Positions 59,901 to 64,000 of a stretch of 64,000 nt of DNA are shown here, piece after piece. Location of the stretch: assembly GCF_033568475.1 (NCBI RefSeq), contig NC_133123.1:7183001-7247000 (forward strand). The letters are read 5' to 3'. Position numbers and translations under genes: made by a program. The DNA comes from Henckelia pumila. Its lineage: Eukaryota > Streptophyta > Magnoliopsida > Lamiales > Gesneriaceae. How positions within the stretch are numbered: the stretch's first letter is position 1; each line of letters starts with the position of its first letter. The notes below the pieces were generated by a model. The model was not told where the DNA came from, ran no database searches, and saw only the letters and a program-made list of their open reading frames with translations.

Positions 59901-60535
59901 TTAAGGTCTATGTGATTATAGTTATCTTAACAAGAATTCAACTTATGTTTTGAAATACAAACTAAGTTCAAAGGGTACTAACAAGTTAAAGAATAACTTA
60001 GTAGAGGCATTAGAGTACTTATTTAAACCTCTTTCTCAAAATATCTAATGTGAAAATTATGCATGTAAGAGGCTGTAATTAGTTCCTTAATAAATTCAAC
60101 TATGAGACTATGAGAGTAAGTGACTCGCAGAATCACTTTGAGAAAATTTGCCTATATGAGTGTGAATCATGTCGTTCTCTAGAGCACTCATGAAATCAGG
60201 ATATTAACATGACCAATAATGCGTTGGAATTAAAATAAGACAAAGTTTGAACGAATAATAGTATGTGTCATAACTCTGGTTGGTTCTATAAAGGTCCTTG
60301 GTTCAAGACTCGTTCACCATAGTACATTAACTAAACCTTGTTTATACTAACTGAAAGTTCAAACTCAAAAGCTACTTTCATTTATGTACTATTTATTCTT
60401 GATGATGCATTATATTGAACTACGATGGCTTGATCTTAAAAGGGTACATAGGCAATCACTTTGGTGATGCAACCACTTCAATTCTATTATTTTTTATTTT
60501 ATTTTATTATAAAAATTTTGAAATTGGTGGGGAAT

Positions 60536-60825
60536 TGTAAGCATATTTTTCTGAATTCATTTAATATTTTTAGAAATTTTTGTTGCCCATGATGAATAAT
60601 GGTCTCTGCTCGGGAGTGGACGACATGCTTCATGAACTGATGCATGTTCATTCACAAAAGATACAACTATTTGTGCATCATCACATTCAATGTTATGTCT
60701 TGAATCAGTTTTGTTTACTCCATTGTATCCTGGGAGAGATCGAAAAACATCTTTTAAAAGAAAACGTTATAAAACGTATCTTGGAGTTCACCAAAATCCT
60801 ATATTAAATTCAAAATTCTTCAACA
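60536..60825 (+). repeat. Right LTR of the copia element
   Basis: Starts TGTAAGCATATTTTTCTG and ends AAAATTCTTCAACA; 290 bp. A TATAAAACG word (about 60769-60777) could be its promoter TATA. Confidence 0.8.
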
Positions 60826-61280
60826 TTAAGTGCATGGAAATTAATGAAAATTAATTGGACTACTTAGAACACATTCTTATGAGACCCGATGGTGTCTAAA
60901 CTAGATATCTTGTGTAGGAAAATTTTATTGACACTGAGTTTCTTATTATCTTTGTTAACAGAGTCAATTCTTATATTATTTAGGATTTATTTTAAATAAC
61001 CCGATGTTTTGCCATGATCAGTTATATACAAAATTACGAATCTGAAAATGTTGAATCATATGAATCTTAAAATTTCGATGAGTGATAGTGACAAAAACTA
61101 GAAAAAAAAATCAACCACGTATAAGTGTTGCATTATGAAGTTTTTCCTTATTTTGATTTGTTTTTTTTATTATATCATAAATAAAAAATCATAAAATTAA
61201 ATATGATATATTATATCACACACACATCTATGTGTACTTCTATCGCTACTATATGTTACGCTAGAATAATACTTTCCCTA
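60826..61280. other. AT-rich spacer
   Basis: No gene or complete element recognised. Confidence 0.4.
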
Positions 61281-61806
61281 TCTTTTTAAGAAGAGTTGGT
61301 GTGTATGTGCATTACATATAAGAACAGTTGGTACGTACTCTATTCGACCACTGATCACAAAACATATGTAATTGTAAACAAACATTTATATCTATTACGT
61401 TTAATTCATGCAGTTCATCATCAATTTTTATTTTTGTTGGAAACTGTGGTCCACATATTGAACATATATACTAGAAATAATCATCCAATTAAACACCTAG
61501 CAACATTTTCAATATATGCCAAACCCTAGCTAGCTAGATTTGTATATTTTGATCCTAATTATTAATTACTATTTTCAAATAAAATAATTGACTAGTACAC
61601 TATATATTCACGGAAGGTTGGTTGACAAGGATCAGTTTCCCAAGATGCTTTTGCAATTAATACACCACCAATTGCGTATATATGCATGTGTTTCTATATT
61701 AATGCATTTTATTTTTTGCTTCTAATTATATACTAAATTTTTAGAATTGGTCTCCAAAAATTAACAGGTGATATTTCTATCGGCCGTCTCAAAATAGAAT
61801 GTGAAT
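61281..61806 (-). repeat. Inverted copy of 41283-41727
   Basis: See 41283-41727. This copy has about 270 extra bases (about 61440-61715) between the part matching ATGAACTGCATGAATTAAA and the part matching ACTAAATTTTTAGCATTGGT. Confidence 0.8.
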
Positions 61807-63757
61807 TTAAGCTAGTTGGATACATTTTCTAGGTTATAGATACATTATCACATAAGTTGCAATATAATTTTCAGAGTTTGTGTTAAAATTTACGTTAACT
61901 ACAAAATAGTAAGGAATGAAATAACTAGTAACTTGATAAGCCGATAACTAATAGTATATCTGATATCAAGGTATAAAGTTTGAAACATTTTCGGGTTAGA
62001 AATTCAATTGTTATAATTAAATCTCTTCTCAGAAAACAATAATTTGAAAATAAATATGATATAATTAACAATACACTTAAAATGGAGGTGAAAGAATTGA
62101 AATAGCTAAATTGATGACATTAAATGATCTGAAGCGAATATTCGATCTTATTAATTACTTAAAAATGAACCATTGATATTAACATATTTTGCATTTTTTA
62201 CCGGGGAATTCCCAATGGAAAATTTTATAAAATTAACTATAGCAAGAAAAAGAAATGTACGAGAAAAAAATGAGAAATTGTACGTAGGTTATTTCAGCCT
62301 TTAATTCATATTCAACGAGTATGAATTAATGTAATAAGATTTTTGTAATATAATCAGTTCGATTAGTATATTATAATATATATCTATTACTATATATAAA
62401 AGGAAATGATCTAATAGAAATCGTTTTTGGTGGTTTTTTTTTTTTGCATTCCAACAGTACTTTTCTAACTTCTCACTACCCACTATCCATATTTTCTTAT
62501 ATAAAAAAACCTCATCCAAACATTTTAATTCACATATTCTTTTCTCTTTTTTTTTTCAACATTTGTTACATATATAACATCTACATTTTGATTGGATAAT
62601 CATTAAATCTATTAATGGATTTTCAAATTATAAAAATAAAAAATATCTTATATGTTTTGTGTGTCTATCTTTACAGACAGAGGTGTATATATATTTATGC
62701 AACATTAATTGTTGTCAATGATATTGTGAGTTTAGTATTTCTCTACTCAACTACCCTTTATTTTAAATGTACGTTTCGAGTGTTTCTTACGAAACATCAT
62801 TTATTTAGTAGCATTATTAGCTAATTGAACTAAATCAAATTCCCTTGGACTCGTATTGTTTTTTACATTTTTAATCGAAAATCAAATTATCTTTTTTTTT
62901 TTTTATGTAGTTGTTCGCTAACTTGTTTTGAGTCTTTTGACAATATAAATTTCGAAGATAAATAGAAAGTTTAAACCGTTCATTTCTATTGAAGACTGAA
63001 ATTATTTGATCAAAAAAATATGACAATTATTTGGTTAAAAAAAAGAAAAGAGGAAGCTATGGTAGTGTTTGGATCAAGAGATTTGGACTTGTATGATTAT
63101 TTTAAGCTAGTATTACGCCATACGTGTTACGAGATTGTCTAGTTCATTTTTTAACGAAAACAACAAATAAAAAATAAAATATGAAATTTGTAAAAAAAAT
63201 ACAAAAAAATATACGGTTTTCCTAAAAATATTCATAAAACGCCATAGAGATATCAATATATATTTTTTAAATTGAATATGTTTTTGTAAATAAAAAAAAT
63301 CAAATAACACAAAGTGAGTGTGATTTTGCTAATAACAAAATATTTAATGGCTAATAAAAGAGAAAGTCGTATAAAATGACTAATTTGATTAATAATTTTG
63401 ATTTTATTGAAAATTAACTTATGATATAATGATAATTTCAAATCAAGCTTTCAGTACCAAGATTCACCAATTAATTAGAAGTTAGTAAATTAGATCGTTT
63501 CTACATTATTTAAAATTATAGCTTCACCATTTTTGATTTGTTTGTATATTCTTGAACATTAATAACACTTACACACACGAGATAACTTAACCATCCACAT
63601 CTACTTAAATTAAAAAGAAAAGTCCATATAAAAAATTTAAATATTCTCTCTCAAGATCTATGACAAATACAGGAGAAAAAAACAAACAATGTTTCTATCA
63701 CCCACTCTTTAATATTTTTTTTAGAAAATTGTTTTTTTGATCCTGTATGTTTGTCAC
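61807..63757. other. AT-rich spacer
   Basis: About 2 kb at very high A+T. TCTATTACTATATATAAAAGG at 62383 looks like a Helitron 5' end, and GGTAGTGTTTGGATCAAG at about 63060 like a MITE end, but neither could be closed. No coding gene is supported. Confidence 0.4.
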
Positions 63758-64000
63758 TTTGCGATTTTAGTCCTTTATATTTTCAAATTTCAGTTTTAGT
63801 CCGCTATCTTTAAACTTTTTTGGCAATTTTAGTCCTTTTTTCGACGTGGCGCTGATGTGGCACCAATTCAGTGCTGATGTGGAGCTGACGTGTACAGTGC
63901 CACGTAAGCATTTTCAAATAAAAAGGACCGAAATTACCAAAAATCAAAACATGCAGGACTAAAACTGAAATGTGAAAACATAGAGGACCAAAATCGCAAA
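63758..64000. mobile_element. Long-TIR MITE at the right edge
   Basis: The left end TTTGCGATTTTAGTCC (63758) and the right end read inversely TTTGCGATTTTGGTCC (from 64000) form a TIR that extends about 50 bp, including TTTCAGTTTTAGTCC on both sides. The interior has CGACGTGGCGCTGATGTGG and repeated GCTGATGTGG / GCTGACGTG words, and a GTGCCACGT motif. About 243 bp if it ends at the window edge. The older element at 1651-2004 is related. Confidence 0.8.

Larger units (their letters stand above)
49988..60825 (+). mobile_element. Degenerate Ty1-copia retrotransposon with rearranged interior
   Basis: Left LTR 49988-50135 and right LTR 60536-60825 share TTTTTAGAAATTTTTGTTGC, ATAATGGTCTC and the end AAATTCTTCAACA. 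The left LTR lacks about 140 bp relative to the right. Domain order gag, protease, pre-integrase, integrase, RT, RNase H is that of Ty1-copia. A polypurine-like TTGGTGGGGAA precedes the right LTR. Flanks are TTTAG and TTAAG, a possible TSD with one mismatch. The 10.8-kb length exceeds a normal 5-kb copia because of an internal triplication, a repeated foreign insert and a MITE. All coding parts carry stops or frameshifts. Confidence 0.88.

Noticed and set aside
62383-62410. Helitron 5' end
   Set aside because: TCTATTACTATATATAAAAGG fits, but no hairpin plus CTRR end was found to the right within the window.

Overview
The window is nuclear DNA of a flowering plant, most likely a eudicot. The reasons are: spliced genes of plant-only families (an RLCK class VI kinase, an ATL RING-H2 ligase relic, a plant two-domain THG1), small GT-AG introns in AT-rich DNA, and a dense mix of plant transposable elements (Ty1-copia, solo LTRs, a TRIM, PIF/Harbinger, hAT MITEs, a Helitron). 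The species cannot be fixed from the sequence alone.

Genes. Five protein-coding genes look functional. On the minus strand: the 5' half of a prolyl 4-hydroxylase (62-1242, running off the left edge); a class VI receptor-like cytoplasmic kinase (2607-5284, nine exons, one GC-AG intron); an At4g15545-like coiled-coil protein (6020-9974, nine exons); and a two-domain tRNA-His guanylyltransferase THG1 (28852-38360, thirteen exons). On the plus strand: an intronless plant-specific small basic protein (23158-23754). Exon boundaries were worked out by hand; every junction keeps the reading frame and rebuilds recognisable family motifs. Three gene relics are also visible: an ATL-type RING-H2 pseudogene (about 41970-42428), a pectinesterase pseudogene (about 49025-49556, minus) and a Ty3-gypsy pol scrap (about 27980-28115, minus).

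Repeats by region. 10-23 kb is repeat-dominated: three solo LTRs, each with a perfect 5-bp target-site duplication (TAAAC, AACAG, TCATC), then a Helitron-like end, a MITE and a foldback element. 24.5-27.0 kb is a decayed Harbinger element flanked by about 60-bp direct repeats. The 4.8-kb seventh intron of THG1 holds a solo LTR (TSD GAGCC), a complete 379-bp TRIM (TSD GAGTT), a hAT-type MITE (TSD GTTTACTC) and short tandem repeats. 39-49 kb is built of duplications: a 0.7-kb direct dispersed repeat, three tandem 0.77-kb units, and a large inverted repeat centred near 46.26 kb. 50.0-60.8 kb is a degenerate Ty1-copia element whose interior was tandemly triplicated (about 2.2 kb x 3, with a foreign insert in each copy) and whose reverse transcriptase is split by a hAT MITE with a perfect 8-bp TSD. 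61-64 kb is AT-rich, with an inverted copy of part of 41 kb and a long-TIR MITE at the right edge.

The genes are ordinary unlinked housekeeping or signalling genes and do not form a pathway. The most unusual signals are the clusters of short hairpins in several unrelated repeat families (with base-pair-preserving changes between two solo LTRs), the large inverted repeat, the triplicated copia interior, and the exon-for-exon internal duplication in THG1.
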